A stretch of DNA of 53,614 nucleotides, taken from a virus. Positions 15,199 through 24,291 of the stretch are shown piece by piece. Both the position numbers and the translations under genes were made by a program. Location: positions 1-53,614 of IMG/VR virus record IMGVR_UViG_3300042569_001941. One strand, given 5' to 3'. Under the pieces are notes generated by a model, which saw only the letters and a program-made list of their open reading frames with translations, was not told the origin of the DNA and searched no databases. The stretch's first letter is position 1. Every line of letters begins with the position of its first letter.

Positions 15199-16041
15199 AT
15201 GTTACTAAAATTAGGATCTGAAGGAGAAGACGTAAAAAAACTCCAAATTAAATTGGGTGTAGACCCAATAGGTAAGTTTGGGCCAAAGACTGAGGCCGCA
15301 GTTAAATCTTGGCAATCTGCTAATGGGTTAACTGCCGACGGTATTGTTGGTGATGGTACTTGGGGTAAATTATTTGCTGAGGGTACAGTATCTGCACCTA
15401 CGGTAATTACTGAACCAGCACCTGTTGCTAGTGTAGGGGGATTAAAATTAGAAAAATTAAAGGGACATATTCCCGATTCGGTTATTAAAATGATACCCGA
15501 TACTGCGGCTAAATTTCAAATTAACACACCATTAAGACTTGCACATTTCTTGGCTCAATGTGGTCACGAATCAGGAGGATTTAGAGCAACAAAAGAAAAT
15601 TTAAATTATTCAGCTAAAGGATTAGTTGGTACTTTTAAAAAGTACTTCCCTACTGAGGCAGCTGCGAAACCATACGAAAGACAACCTGCTAAGATTGCAA
15701 ATAAAGTTTATGGAAATAGAATGGGTAATGGTCCTGAATCATCAGGTGAAGGTGCAAAATTCTGTGGACGTGGTTATATCCAATTAACTGGTAAAGAAAA
15801 CTACACCGCATTTGGTAAATCAATCAATGAAGACATTTTATCAAATCCTGATAAAGTCGCTTCGGATTATGCGTTATTATCAGCAGCTTGGTTCTTCTCA
15901 AAGAACGGTCTACATAAAATGGCAGATGGTGGAGCAACCGATGCTGTTGTTACTTCAATCACAAAAAGAGTAAATGGTGGAACTATCGGATTAGCAGATA
16001 GGATAAAACACTTTAAAGAATATTATTCGTTATTATCATAA
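15199..16041 (+). CDS. Endolysin: peptidoglycan-binding domain plus GH19-type lysozyme
   Basis: 280 aa. An N-terminal PG_binding_1 domain (about 1-60: VKKLQIKLG, GKFGPKTEAAVKSWQ, GLTADGIVG) is joined by a T/A/P-rich linker to a GH19 chitinase/lysozyme-like domain (about 85-280). GHESGGF carries the catalytic Glu124; the second acid region and GRGYIQLTG are typical of phage GH19 endolysins. There is no signal peptide, so release needs a holin; the small membrane proteins at 19244 or 1778 are candidates. A TATTTATT motif lies 30 nt upstream. Confidence 0.9.
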   Translation: MLLKLGSEGEDVKKLQIKLGVDPIGKFGPKTEAAVKSWQSANGLTADGIVGDGTWGKLFAEGTVSAPTVITEPAPVASVGGLKLEKLKGHIPDSVIKMIPDTAAKFQINTPLRLAHFLAQCGHESGGFRATKENLNYSAKGLVGTFKKYFPTEAAAKPYERQPAKIANKVYGNRMGNGPESSGEGAKFCGRGYIQLTGKENYTAFGKSINEDILSNPDKVASDYALLSAAWFFSKNGLHKMADGGATDAVVTSITKRVNGGTIGLADRIKHFKEYYSLLS

Positions 16042-16043
16042 AT

Positions 16044-16070
16044 AAAAAAGGGACATTAAGTCCCTTTTTT
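16044..16070. terminator. Bidirectional Rho-independent terminator
   Basis: AAAAAAGGGAC / GTCCCTTTTTT with a 5-nt loop, between the endolysin and the convergent 588-aa gene. Confidence 0.85.
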
Positions 16071-17837
16071 TTATAACTCTTCTTCACCATCCTGTTGAGG
16101 TTCTTGTGGTACCTCAGGATTAGGTTGTTGTACTTTTTCTTTTTTCTTCTTAGGGGGTAAACCGTGTTGAATATCACCATATTTTCCACCCTCATAACCA
16201 ACCATAGTCGGTACTCTTTTTCCTTCGATTACAGTTAATCTATGAGACAAATCTTCTTCCCACATTTGTTTACTAATTAAATAACCTAACGCTTCACCAC
16301 CGTCAGATAATGTTGGGTTATCGATTATTACGTAGAAAGCATCTCCATTATCTGCAGAATAAGATTTAACGGCATATCTTTTACCTTGCTCATCTTCAGT
16401 TCTCATCATTTTTTCTTCAGAGAATCTGTCATTATATTCTATTTTAGTTGTACCATCCATTACCCATTCAAATGAACTGATATGATAGATACCAAATAAA
16501 TGAGAAGACTTGCTTTGATAAATTCTATAATTGTCGTCTTTTTGTCCTTTTCTAACAAGAATATAATCTTTTTGCATAAAATCATTAACGAGGTATTCAA
16601 TACCAGGTTTTCCGATTTGTTTTAATTTTCTATCTAGTTTTTCACGATATGGAAAATCGGGAGGACTTGTTTTTAATATTGCAGTTAATAACTTACTATT
16701 TGAAATTCTTGATGTTGCATCGTGTAATTGCATCATCGTAATGTAAGTTGTTTTTAATTCAGGAGTCATTGCATTCCAAGAATCAACTTCTTTAATTTTA
16801 CCTCCGATACTAATGTACTCTGTCATTCTTTGTGGCGTCTGTGCTGAGAATTCATTTGGATCACCAGGAGTTTCATTAATCATATCCGTAACTTTTGCGG
16901 ATTCTAATTCATCTTGAGATAATGCTCTCCATTCAAATTTTTCCCTTTCTCCATCCAATTGAGGCCAAGTACTAACAATAAAATCCCAACTTTTGGTTTC
17001 GTCTCCGTCATTAAACATTGAACTTACAGTATAAGAACCATAGTTGTTTATTTGGATTGCTGCCATATGAAATCTTGCTTCATTGACATCATCACTTAAA
17101 TAATTTCTGTTATCATCAATAAGGAAATAGAATGTTTTCTTATCACTTCTTCTATAATATCCATACTGATTGGTACCGTTACCGTAAAGATAATTTCCTT
17201 CATCGTCAGTAATTCTAACATCTCCCCTCCATGTAACACACCAAGGTGAGTTTATTCTACCGTTTCTTCTAAATTTAATATACTGGTCTCTATGTAAAGA
17301 TTGATAGTAATAACCCATTCTTTTTGCATGAGTCTCACTTAATACTTTATATACCCTTACACCACCTTTATTTATAATACAATTCTCATCACTAAACCAC
17401 ATTGGTTTTGATGCCTCAATTTTTGCTACGTTTGGTTGGTTACCATCAGATGCAAATATTGCATCAAGTTTAGCCTTTTCATCCTCAGCATCATTTTCCT
17501 TTTCTTCACCACCCAATTCAAATTTACCAAATTCAACTAAAAAAGAAACGAGGTCTTTAAATGTAAAAACTTGTATTTGTTTTAAGTCATTTAATTCGTA
17601 TTTCTTCTTATCAGGAAACCTACCGTCGTGTCTTTTTAAAAATCTTAAGACACCTGAATTCTCAATAGAAATTTGATTTTTAATGTTGGTGTGTCTATTA
17701 AAGACTTTTTCTCCTTGCTCGTCTGTTAACTCGGGAACCTCAGTTCTCCATTTAGTCATTAGTTCGTTGAAAAAGGTTTTTTGATTTGCTTTTATCTCCT
17801 CAAAAACCATATCAAATATTAAATCATTAATCTTCAT
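16071..17837 (-). CDS. Large putative packaged protein, 588 aa
   Basis: The leader MKINDLIFDMVFEE fits the short tag (cut after VFE). From about residue 148, NKGGVRVYKV, GYYYQSLHRDQYIKF, SPWCVTWRGD and TFYFLIDDNRN repeat the order seen in the 212-aa protein at 2291-2929, so the two likely share this domain. A second part with strands (NYGSYTVSSMFNDGD, DAFYVIIDN) follows, and the C-terminal tail is low complexity, rich in K, P, Q and E. The late motif sits 4 nt upstream. This is a candidate abundant virion protein; the activity is unknown. Confidence 0.75.
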   Translation of the reverse strand: MKINDLIFDMVFEEIKANQKTFFNELMTKWRTEVPELTDEQGEKVFNRHTNIKNQISIENSGVLRFLKRHDGRFPDKKKYELNDLKQIQVFTFKDLVSFLVEFGKFELGGEEKENDAEDEKAKLDAIFASDGNQPNVAKIEASKPMWFSDENCIINKGGVRVYKVLSETHAKRMGYYYQSLHRDQYIKFRRNGRINSPWCVTWRGDVRITDDEGNYLYGNGTNQYGYYRRSDKKTFYFLIDDNRNYLSDDVNEARFHMAAIQINNYGSYTVSSMFNDGDETKSWDFIVSTWPQLDGEREKFEWRALSQDELESAKVTDMINETPGDPNEFSAQTPQRMTEYISIGGKIKEVDSWNAMTPELKTTYITMMQLHDATSRISNSKLLTAILKTSPPDFPYREKLDRKLKQIGKPGIEYLVNDFMQKDYILVRKGQKDDNYRIYQSKSSHLFGIYHISSFEWVMDGTTKIEYNDRFSEEKMMRTEDEQGKRYAVKSYSADNGDAFYVIIDNPTLSDGGEALGYLISKQMWEEDLSHRLTVIEGKRVPTMVGYEGGKYGDIQHGLPPKKKKEKVQQPNPEVPQEPQQDGEEEL

Positions 17838-17841
17838 AGTA

Positions 17842-17849
17842 TATAAATA
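17842..17849 (-). promoter_or_regulatory. TATTTATA late motif
   Basis: Read on the minus strand, 4 nt before the ATG at 17837. Confidence 0.65.
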
Positions 17850-17888
17850 TCCTATAAATATCTTTTTTTAGTGTTAAAATCAAGACTT

Positions 17889-18230
17889 TTATTGGGTTAA
17901 TTGTGATTCCGATTTAATATATGTTTGTTTTAAGTTATCCAATTCATCTAAAATAGACTTACACATCTTTTCAATCATTAAGATTTTCATGAAATTATCC
18001 GCATTAGATTTATCAAACTCAGAATTGTAGTTATTTAAAAGAACCATTTTCATGAGATTGTCGTTCTCTGATTTTAACGTTCTTTCCTTTTTTCTTTGGA
18101 AATACTTCTTAGAATTTTCACGGGTACACTCAATACAGTAATTGCTATGACCGTCCAAAACTAATTTGTTTTTGTAAAAATTGTCAATTGTTTTGGTTGT
18201 TTTACAACCTGAACATTTCTTTTCGTTCAT
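17889..18230 (-). CDS. Zinc-finger protein of the phage endonuclease VII-like type
   Basis: 113 aa. C-S-G-C-K-x-x-K-x-x-x-x-F-Y-K-N ... DGHSNYCIECTRENSKKYFQRKK is the zinc-binding head common to many phage proteins related to recombination endonuclease VII, but no catalytic HNH half follows. The C-terminal 70 residues form a helix. A host-type promoter precedes it, so it is probably expressed before the cargo genes. Function: DNA binding at most. Confidence 0.65.
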   Translation of the reverse strand: MNEKKCSGCKTTKTIDNFYKNKLVLDGHSNYCIECTRENSKKYFQRKKERTLKSENDNLMKMVLLNNYNSEFDKSNADNFMKILMIEKMCKSILDELDNLKQTYIKSESQLTQ

Positions 18231-18254
18231 CTTTTTATTGGTTTATTTATGATG

Positions 18255-18286
18255 CAAAAGTATGTATATTAAAAAAGATTACCAAA
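18255..18286 (-). promoter_or_regulatory. Host-type promoter, TTTG-N20-TACTTTTG
   Basis: Minus-strand TTTG (18286-18283), a 20-nt spacer, TACTTTTG (18262-18255), 24 nt before the ATG at 18230. Confidence 0.65.
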
Positions 18287-18327
18287 TATTCTAAAAAAAT
18301 ATTTGTGTATAACTAAAATTACGTTAT

Positions 18328-18897
18328 ATGGGGGAACCAATACTTAAAATAGGTTACTATTCAATTTATCAAATAAAGACCACCAGAGGGGTGAAATATA
18401 AAGTTGATAGTGGTAAGACCATATACATCGAAAGGTTCAAAAAATACATCGTAAACCCCTATAGAGACACCAAGGAGTTTACTTCACTTGAGAAGGCTAA
18501 AGAATATGTTGGTCTTAAATTAGTAAAAAGAGGACAAGACAAAAAGAAAAAACTAGCAAAATTACCAAAATCATTATATCTCGTACTAATAAAAGAGGAA
18601 TCCACAGGTAAAACATTTGTTAAGGTTGGGATAACCTCTAAACGTTTTATTATGAGGAGGTTTAGTAAAGCGTACGGTTATGAAGGTTATGTAGTTGAGT
18701 CGATACTAAGAAGGGTTGATACACCTAACGCTGAACATTTGGAAAGTGAGATTAAAGAAAAACTAAATAAAAAAAGGTCTGTAAAAAAATACAGACCAAT
18801 TTTAGAATCTTTTTCAGGTTATTCTGAATGTTTTAATTATGATGGGTTAGACGAAATTGTTAAAATTTTCGATGAATTAGTTTCCAGAGGGTCTTAG
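18328..18897 (+). CDS. GIY-YIG-family (T5orf172/MUG113-like) protein
   Basis: 189 aa. The second half has LYLVLIKEESTGKTFVKVGITSK-type spacing (strand, linker, KVGIT), a conserved Arg (RRFSKAYG), AEHLESEIKEKL with the catalytic-type Glu, and FSGYSECF. This is the short T5orf172 variant of GIY-YIG. The N-terminal half is a small beta domain. No capsid-type leader is present. It may be a homing or DNA-repair type nuclease. Its 3' end overlaps the convergent LysM gene by 21 nt. Confidence 0.7.
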   Translation: MGEPILKIGYYSIYQIKTTRGVKYKVDSGKTIYIERFKKYIVNPYRDTKEFTSLEKAKEYVGLKLVKRGQDKKKKLAKLPKSLYLVLIKEESTGKTFVKVGITSKRFIMRRFSKAYGYEGYVVESILRRVDTPNAEHLESEIKEKLNKKRSVKKYRPILESFSGYSECFNYDGLDEIVKIFDELVSRGS

Positions 18898-19242
18898 ACT
18901 ATAAGCGATAATCATACCCGGTTGTAATCCTTTAGGGTTACCTTTTAATAAATCATTATCGTGTAATATATTGTAATCTGAGTTAGCCCCTAATTTTTGA
19001 ACTAATCCACTTATTGTATCACCTGCTTTAACAACATATAACTTGTTAGTTTTGTCTTGGTCTAACATTTTAATCATCCCAGATGAAAATGCAAATCTAC
19101 CATTTGGGTATTTTTTCATTTGTTGTGAAATTGGGGGATTACCGTACACTGCGTTAAAACTAGCATCTGGACTCATTTGTTCACTTAATTGTGAATCTAT
19201 AATTTTTTTTAATTGACCTTCTGTGAATATATATTTTTTCAT
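18877..19242 (-). CDS. LysM-domain protein with capsid-type leader
   Basis: 121 aa. The leader MKKYIFTEGQLKKIIDSQ followed by LSEQ is the long tag, cut after LSE. The C-terminal half is a LysM domain: LYVVKAGDTISGLVQKLG, then NDLLKGNPKGLQPGMII. LysM binds peptidoglycan, so the protein may act at the cell wall during entry or sit in a baseplate/tail position as in T4-type gp53-like LysM proteins. It is cotranscribed with the upstream coiled-coil membrane protein. Confidence 0.8.
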   Translation of the reverse strand: MKKYIFTEGQLKKIIDSQLSEQMSPDASFNAVYGNPPISQQMKKYPNGRFAFSSGMIKMLDQDKTNKLYVVKAGDTISGLVQKLGANSDYNILHDNDLLKGNPKGLQPGMIIAYSLRPSGN

Positions 19243-19243
19243 A

Positions 19244-19549
19244 TTATTTTGTTCTTGGGGTTCTTGTTGTTTTATGTAATGTTTCGTTTTCTTTGGTTAG
19301 ATACTCAACTTTAACACTTAATGCCGCAACTTCTCTAGTCAACGTTAAAACCATTGTACGTAATTCGTCTTTCTCCTTCGATGCGGATTCTAATAATCCC
19401 TCTAATTTAGAAATTCTATCTTTACAATCGTGGCGAATGAAATCTTCATCTCTTTCTTTGTGTAACGCTCGCCTTTCGTAATATCTCCAAGCTCCTGTAC
19501 CACCTAAAACTGTCACCGCAGTTATTAAAACTGAATAAATGTTTTCCAT
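19244..19549 (-). CDS. Membrane-anchored coiled-coil protein (spanin- or holin-like)
   Basis: 101 aa from the ATG 5 nt after the late motif; an 8-codon upstream extension would include the motif. One N-terminal transmembrane helix (about residues 5-22: YSVLITAVTVLGGTGAW) is followed by a long charged coiled coil (about 30-95). This N-in, coiled-coil-out layout fits i-spanins or similar lysis proteins. It precedes the LysM gene by one base. Confidence 0.65.
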   Translation of the reverse strand: MENIYSVLITAVTVLGGTGAWRYYERRALHKERDEDFIRHDCKDRISKLEGLLESASKEKDELRTMVLTLTREVAALSVKVEYLTKENETLHKTTRTPRTK

Positions 19550-19554
19550 ATTGT

Positions 19555-19562
19555 TATAAATA
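19555..19562 (-). promoter_or_regulatory. TATTTATA late motif
   Basis: Minus strand, 5 nt before the ATG at 19549. Confidence 0.6.
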
Positions 19563-19783
19563 GTGTAATACAAAATAAAAATTTAAACTTTTTTAATATA
19601 ACTTATCTATTATCCCAAATTAATTTTTTAATGACAAATAGTCATGTGAAATTTAACCATTTTGGGTGACAAGTTCTTATTTATTTGTGTATGGAAAAAA
19701 ATAATATAATCGATTCCAAACTTTCTTATATGGTTATTTTTCCGTATATTTTACAAAACAATAAATTCTTAAACAAAAAACGA

Positions 19784-22700
19784 ATGAAAAAAACAATTCT
19801 AAGTTTACTACTTTTATTAGTAGTAGGGGTTTCTGGGTTTGCTCAAGTAACAACCTCGACGATTTCCGGTATCGTAAAAACCGAAAAGGGTGAGACATTA
19901 CCAGGTGCCACCGTTCAAGTAGTACACGTACCAACAGGAACAAAGTACGGAGCAAGTACAAATTTATCTGGTAAATATGTGGTTCCTGCAGTGAGAGTAG
20001 GTGGACCGTACAAAGTAATAGTATCATTTGTTGGTTTTAATCAAAACGAACAATCAGATGTTAATACTTCTCTTGGTGTTACAACAAACGTAGATGTTGT
20101 GTTAGTTGAGACTAGCACATCATTAAAAGAAGTTGTGGTAACAGGTGGAGGTAGAAATAGTACTTTCTCAAAAGAAAGAACTGGAGCATCACAACAATTC
20201 AGTAGACGAGAATTACAGTCAATTCCAATTACAGGTGCAAGAACAATCAATGGTATTACTAAGTACAATCCATTCGGTGATGGTTCTTCATTTGGGGCTC
20301 AGGATTCTCGATTGAACAATTTTACAATAGATGGTTCTCAATTCAACAACAATTTTGGTTTAGGTTCATCAGCACAAGCAGGTGGTAGAACAGGGGCTTC
20401 CGCCATATCGTTAGACGCGATTGAGCAATTGCAAGTGAACGTTGCACCATTTGACATTCGTCAAAGTGGATTCGTTGGTGCAGGTATTAATGCCGTAACA
20501 AGAAGTGGTTCGAATGAAATTGAAGGTTCGGTATACCAAACACAAAGAGATAATAGTTCTCGTTATGTTGGTGACAATGCAAGAGGTACAACTGTAACCG
20601 CATCTAAATTTGATGAGAAGGTACAAGGGTTCCGATTAGGAGCACCAATCATTAAGAACAAATTGTTCATCTTTGGTAACTATGAATCAATTGATAGAAC
20701 CGAACCAGGTACAACTTGGATTTCAACAGGTTCTCCATTGACGGGTTCACAAGTTAGTAGACCAACTTTCCAACAATTGACCGACCTTTCTAAATTTATG
20801 AAAGACAAGTTTAATTATGAAACAGGTCCGTTTGAGGGATATTCTAACACTAACACTTCCAATAAATTCTTGGTACGTTTAGATTGGAATATTAATGATA
20901 AAAATAAATTAACAACTCGTTATGTGTTCCATAATTCAGAAGCCCAAATTGGAATTTCAAATTCACAATCTGCGGGTTTTGGTAATAGAACCCAAAACAT
21001 CAACGCAATGTCTTTCCAAAATAGTGGATATACTATTCAGGATAACACACGTTCATTAGTAATGGAATTAAACTCAAAATTCTCAAACACTTTACATAAT
21101 AACTTAATTGTTTCATATGATAAACAAATTGAGAATAGAGGTTACATGTCTCAAATGTTCCCAACGATTGATATTAAAGAAGGTTCAACAACATTAACAT
21201 CTGTTGGTTTCGATCCTTTCACTCCTGGTAACAAATTAGATTATAATACATTTAACATTACAAACAACTTAACAAAGTATATGGATAAACATACTTTAGT
21301 GGGTGGTTTCAACTTTCAAATGTATCAATCAAATAACTTATTCTTTCCAGCTTCTAATGGTGTTTACATCTTTAATAGTTTGGCAGATTTCTACAAAGCG
21401 ACAAATGAAAGTTTAGCAAATGGAGGTAAACCATCTGCGTTTGTACCTGCTCGTTTCCAATTCCGTTACTCGGCATTACCGGGAGCAATCGAACCAATGC
21501 AAACTCTTAAATCCAATAGATTGGACTTGTATTTACAAGACGAATATAACGCAACTAAAGATTTAGTTTTAACATTTGGTGTTAGAGCAAATATTATTGG
21601 ATTTGACAATACCGCTTTGGAAAACCCAACAATCACCGCAATGACATTTGCAAATGGTGAGAAGTTTAATACGGGTACAATGCCAAAAACACAAGTCCTA
21701 TTTGAACCTCGTTTAGGTTTCAATTGGGATGTTAAGGGTGAAAAGAAAACACAAGTACGTGGTGGAACAGGTGTATTCACAGGTCGTCCCCCATATGTAT
21801 TCTTATCTAACCAAATTGGTAACAATGGTGTATTAACAGGATTTATTGATGTTAGTGGAGCGGCTGCGGCTCAATACGGATTCACTGCTGACCCTAACAA
21901 ATATTTCATTCCTTCAACTCCAACATTACCTTCAACATTTGACTTAGCATTAACAGACCCTAACTACAAATTCCCACAAGTTTGGAAAACTAATTTGGCT
22001 GTTGACCAAAAATTACCATTCTTAGGATTAGTTGGTAGTGTTGAATATTTGTATAATAAAACAATCAATGCTGTTCATTATTATGAGGCTAATTTACAAA
22101 ATCCAGTGGGAACATTGGGTGGTGTAGATAACAGACCTCGTTTTGGTGGTACCGATGCAACCGTTAGAGTAAACAATAGTGTTTCGAGAGCTGCAGTCCT
22201 TACAACTAAAGACGGTGCATATCACGAATCATTAACATTGAAATTAGAAAAACCAGTTCAAAAAGGATTTTGGGGTTCAGTTGCTTGGACAACGGCAAAC
22301 TCAAAAGATTTTATGAGTGCAGGTTCAATTGCAAGTGGTTCTTGGCAATCAGCATTATCAGTTAATGGTAATAACGATTTAGGTTTATCATTTGCAGATG
22401 CGTTTGTTAAAAATAGATTTGTTGGTTTATTAGGATATAGAATTGAATACGGTAAAGGTTTAGGTGGAGCAACTACATTTACTTTAGGTTATGTGGGACA
22501 ACAATCTAATCCATTCTCATACATCGCAGCGGGTGACTTAAACGGTGATAGAGTAAACAACAACGATTTAATCTTCGTACCTAACAAAGGTTCAGATATC
22601 AAATTTGCAAGTTTAACTGCTGGAGGTAAAACATTTACTGAAGCGGAACAACAATCAGCGTTCGACGCATTTATTGAACAAGATGAATACTTGTCAACTC

Positions 22701-23068
22701 GTAGAGGTCAATACGCAGAAAGAAATGGTGGATTATTACCATATCTACATAGACTTGATTTCTCAGTTGCACAAGATGTGTTTGTTAAAATCGGAGGTAA
22801 AAGAAACTCATTCCAAATTAGAATGGATATTCTTAACTTTACAAATATGTTGAATAATAATTGGGGAGTTTCTCAAAGAGCAACTGCACCTCAATTGTTA
22901 AACTTTGTAAGCAGAGATGCTGTTACAAATGTTCCGACATATAGATTAGCAACTCAAAGATTGACAGATGGCTCTACTATTTTAGCTAGAGATTCTTATC
23001 AATACAATTCATCAGTATTTGATGTATGGAGTGCTCAATTAGGTATCCGATATATCTTCGGTAGATAA
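19784..23068 (+). CDS. TonB-dependent receptor, Oar-like
   Basis: 1094 aa. Signal peptide MKKTILSLLLLLVVGVSG ends at FAQ. A carboxypeptidase-regulatory-like domain follows (TISGIVKTEKGETLPGATV, residues ~25-105), then a TonB box-like and plug region (EVVVTGGG, SIPITGARTING, NNFTIDGSQF, ISLDAIEQLQV, GAGINAVTRSGSN), then a long beta-barrel ending ...LGIRYIFGR. It is a complete, host-type outer-membrane receptor, most unusual in a phage. An alternative start at 19691 lies 5 nt after TATTTATT but would add 31 residues before the signal peptide, so the ATG at 19784 is preferred. A terminator follows. It could replace or mask the phage's own receptor, or feed the infected cell. Confidence 0.85.
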   Translation: MKKTILSLLLLLVVGVSGFAQVTTSTISGIVKTEKGETLPGATVQVVHVPTGTKYGASTNLSGKYVVPAVRVGGPYKVIVSFVGFNQNEQSDVNTSLGVTTNVDVVLVETSTSLKEVVVTGGGRNSTFSKERTGASQQFSRRELQSIPITGARTINGITKYNPFGDGSSFGAQDSRLNNFTIDGSQFNNNFGLGSSAQAGGRTGASAISLDAIEQLQVNVAPFDIRQSGFVGAGINAVTRSGSNEIEGSVYQTQRDNSSRYVGDNARGTTVTASKFDEKVQGFRLGAPIIKNKLFIFGNYESIDRTEPGTTWISTGSPLTGSQVSRPTFQQLTDLSKFMKDKFNYETGPFEGYSNTNTSNKFLVRLDWNINDKNKLTTRYVFHNSEAQIGISNSQSAGFGNRTQNINAMSFQNSGYTIQDNTRSLVMELNSKFSNTLHNNLIVSYDKQIENRGYMSQMFPTIDIKEGSTTLTSVGFDPFTPGNKLDYNTFNITNNLTKYMDKHTLVGGFNFQMYQSNNLFFPASNGVYIFNSLADFYKATNESLANGGKPSAFVPARFQFRYSALPGAIEPMQTLKSNRLDLYLQDEYNATKDLVLTFGVRANIIGFDNTALENPTITAMTFANGEKFNTGTMPKTQVLFEPRLGFNWDVKGEKKTQVRGGTGVFTGRPPYVFLSNQIGNNGVLTGFIDVSGAAAAQYGFTADPNKYFIPSTPTLPSTFDLALTDPNYKFPQVWKTNLAVDQKLPFLGLVGSVEYLYNKTINAVHYYEANLQNPVGTLGGVDNRPRFGGTDATVRVNNSVSRAAVLTTKDGAYHESLTLKLEKPVQKGFWGSVAWTTANSKDFMSAGSIASGSWQSALSVNGNNDLGLSFADAFVKNRFVGLLGYRIEYGKGLGGATTFTLGYVGQQSNPFSYIAAGDLNGDRVNNNDLIFVPNKGSDIKFASLTAGGKTFTEAEQQSAFDAFIEQDEYLSTRRGQYAERNGGLLPYLHRLDFSVAQDVFVKIGGKRNSFQIRMDILNFTNMLNNNWGVSQRATAPQLLNFVSRDAVTNVPTYRLATQRLTDGSTILARDSYQYNSSVFDVWSAQLGIRYIFGR

Positions 23069-23088
23069 TTAAAATTATGAAAAAGAAC

Positions 23089-23119
23089 GGGGAGATGTTT
23101 TTACATTCTCCCCTTTTTT
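23089..23119 (+). terminator. Rho-independent terminator
   Basis: GGGGAGA pairs with TCTCCCC around a loop with its own short stem, followed by six T. It ends the receptor gene. Confidence 0.75.
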
Positions 23120-23137
23120 ATGTATATTATGTGAGAT

Positions 23138-23689
23138 ATGAGCAAGATAATTAATTTTTTTGGTGGTCCGGGTATCGGTAAATCCACACAAGCATCTGGT
23201 TTATTTACCGAGATGAAAAAACGCCACATGAGTGTTGAATATACATATGAGTTCCCAAAAGAGGTGGCTTGGGAAGGTAATATATCCCAATTAAGGGATC
23301 AGTTCTTTATAACTGCGAATCAACATAGAAACATTAGTCGTCTTTATGGTAAGGTTGATTATATAATTGTTGATTCACCGATTATTCTTGGTTGTTTTTA
23401 TGAACAAAGATATGGTGATGGTTATCCAGCATCATTTTATGGGATGACAGGTTTAGGTGACTTTATATGGAAGTTGTTTAAACAATATGAAAATATAAAC
23501 ATAATCTTAAAGAGAAATAATGAAACATATGACCCTAACGGTAGGATACAAGATTTACGAGAGGCTGAAGAAATTGATAAAGATATTAAACTCACATTGG
23601 ACATTAATAATATACCTTATAGTGAATTTTCTGTTCATAATGACACTCCTTTGGAGATTTACAACTATTTAATAGAAAACAATTTATGA
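23138..23689 (+). CDS. P-loop nucleotide kinase-like ATPase
   Basis: 183 aa. The Walker A motif is GGPGIGKST (residues 8-16). IIVDSPII is a Walker B-like strand with the Asp before the DSP typical of small nucleoside/AAA_28-type kinases, and a lid-like RNNETYDPNGRIQ follows. It overlaps the next gene by 4 nt (ATGA). A role in nucleotide metabolism of the infected cell is likely; the substrate cannot be read from the sequence. Confidence 0.7.
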   Translation: MSKIINFFGGPGIGKSTQASGLFTEMKKRHMSVEYTYEFPKEVAWEGNISQLRDQFFITANQHRNISRLYGKVDYIIVDSPIILGCFYEQRYGDGYPASFYGMTGLGDFIWKLFKQYENINIILKRNNETYDPNGRIQDLREAEEIDKDIKLTLDINNIPYSEFSVHNDTPLEIYNYLIENNL

Positions 23690-24288
23690 AAAAAGGTTTA
23701 TTATTAATCGTCTTTATTTTATTCAGTGTATCATTATTCGCACAAGATACCATAAGAGTTAAAAATCAAGTATTTGAGGTACTTTACTCCCAAAAATTAG
23801 AATCACCTCTTTGGTTAAAATATCGTTCAATTAATAGACCAACAAATGTTAATAGAGGGTCTATGGACTTTTATACCGAAAAAAACATTAAAACTTCAGA
23901 CGCTGAGGATTATAAGGCGAACATATATGATAAGGGTCATTTAGCTCCTGCAGCTTCTTTTTCTGATAATATGGAAAACCTTAAGCAAACATTTTCATAT
24001 TTGAACTGTATGATGCAAGACCAGTATCAAAATAGAGGTGAGTGGAGATTGTTGGAAGAACAAGAAAGAAAATGGGACGATGTTGAACCATTAACTGTAA
24101 TCATTAAAGTATTTTTTGAAAATACACCCAAAAGAGTACCAACAAATGCAGCAATTCCATCACACATGCAAAAACACATATATTTTGAAAAACAAAAAAA
24201 GTGGAAATGCTTTGTTTTTTTAAATGAAAAGCCCAAATTTAAATGGGATGAACTTGAGATGGTGTGTCCACCGAGTGATCACAAGTAA
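23686..24288 (+). CDS. Secreted DNA/RNA non-specific endonuclease (NUC1-like)
   Basis: 200 aa. The signal peptide MKKGLLLIVFILFSVSL ends at FAQ. The core has DKGHLAPAAS (the DRGH-type motif with catalytic His) and LNCMMQDQYQNRGEWRLLE, where Asn and Arg match the metal-binding and catalytic residues of Serratia-nuclease-type enzymes. Export to the periplasm would place it where incoming phage DNA passes, or allow nucleotide scavenging after lysis. It is shorter than the usual ~240 aa. Confidence 0.8.
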   Translation: MKKGLLLIVFILFSVSLFAQDTIRVKNQVFEVLYSQKLESPLWLKYRSINRPTNVNRGSMDFYTEKNIKTSDAEDYKANIYDKGHLAPAASFSDNMENLKQTFSYLNCMMQDQYQNRGEWRLLEEQERKWDDVEPLTVIIKVFFENTPKRVPTNAAIPSHMQKHIYFEKQKKWKCFVFLNEKPKFKWDELEMVCPPSDHK

Positions 24289-24291
24289 ATT

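Noticed and set aside
19691-19783. Longer N-terminus for the TonB-dependent receptor
   Set aside because: An ATG 5 nt after TATTTATT is tempting, but it would put 31 residues before a perfect signal peptide. The internal ATG at 19784 is preferred.
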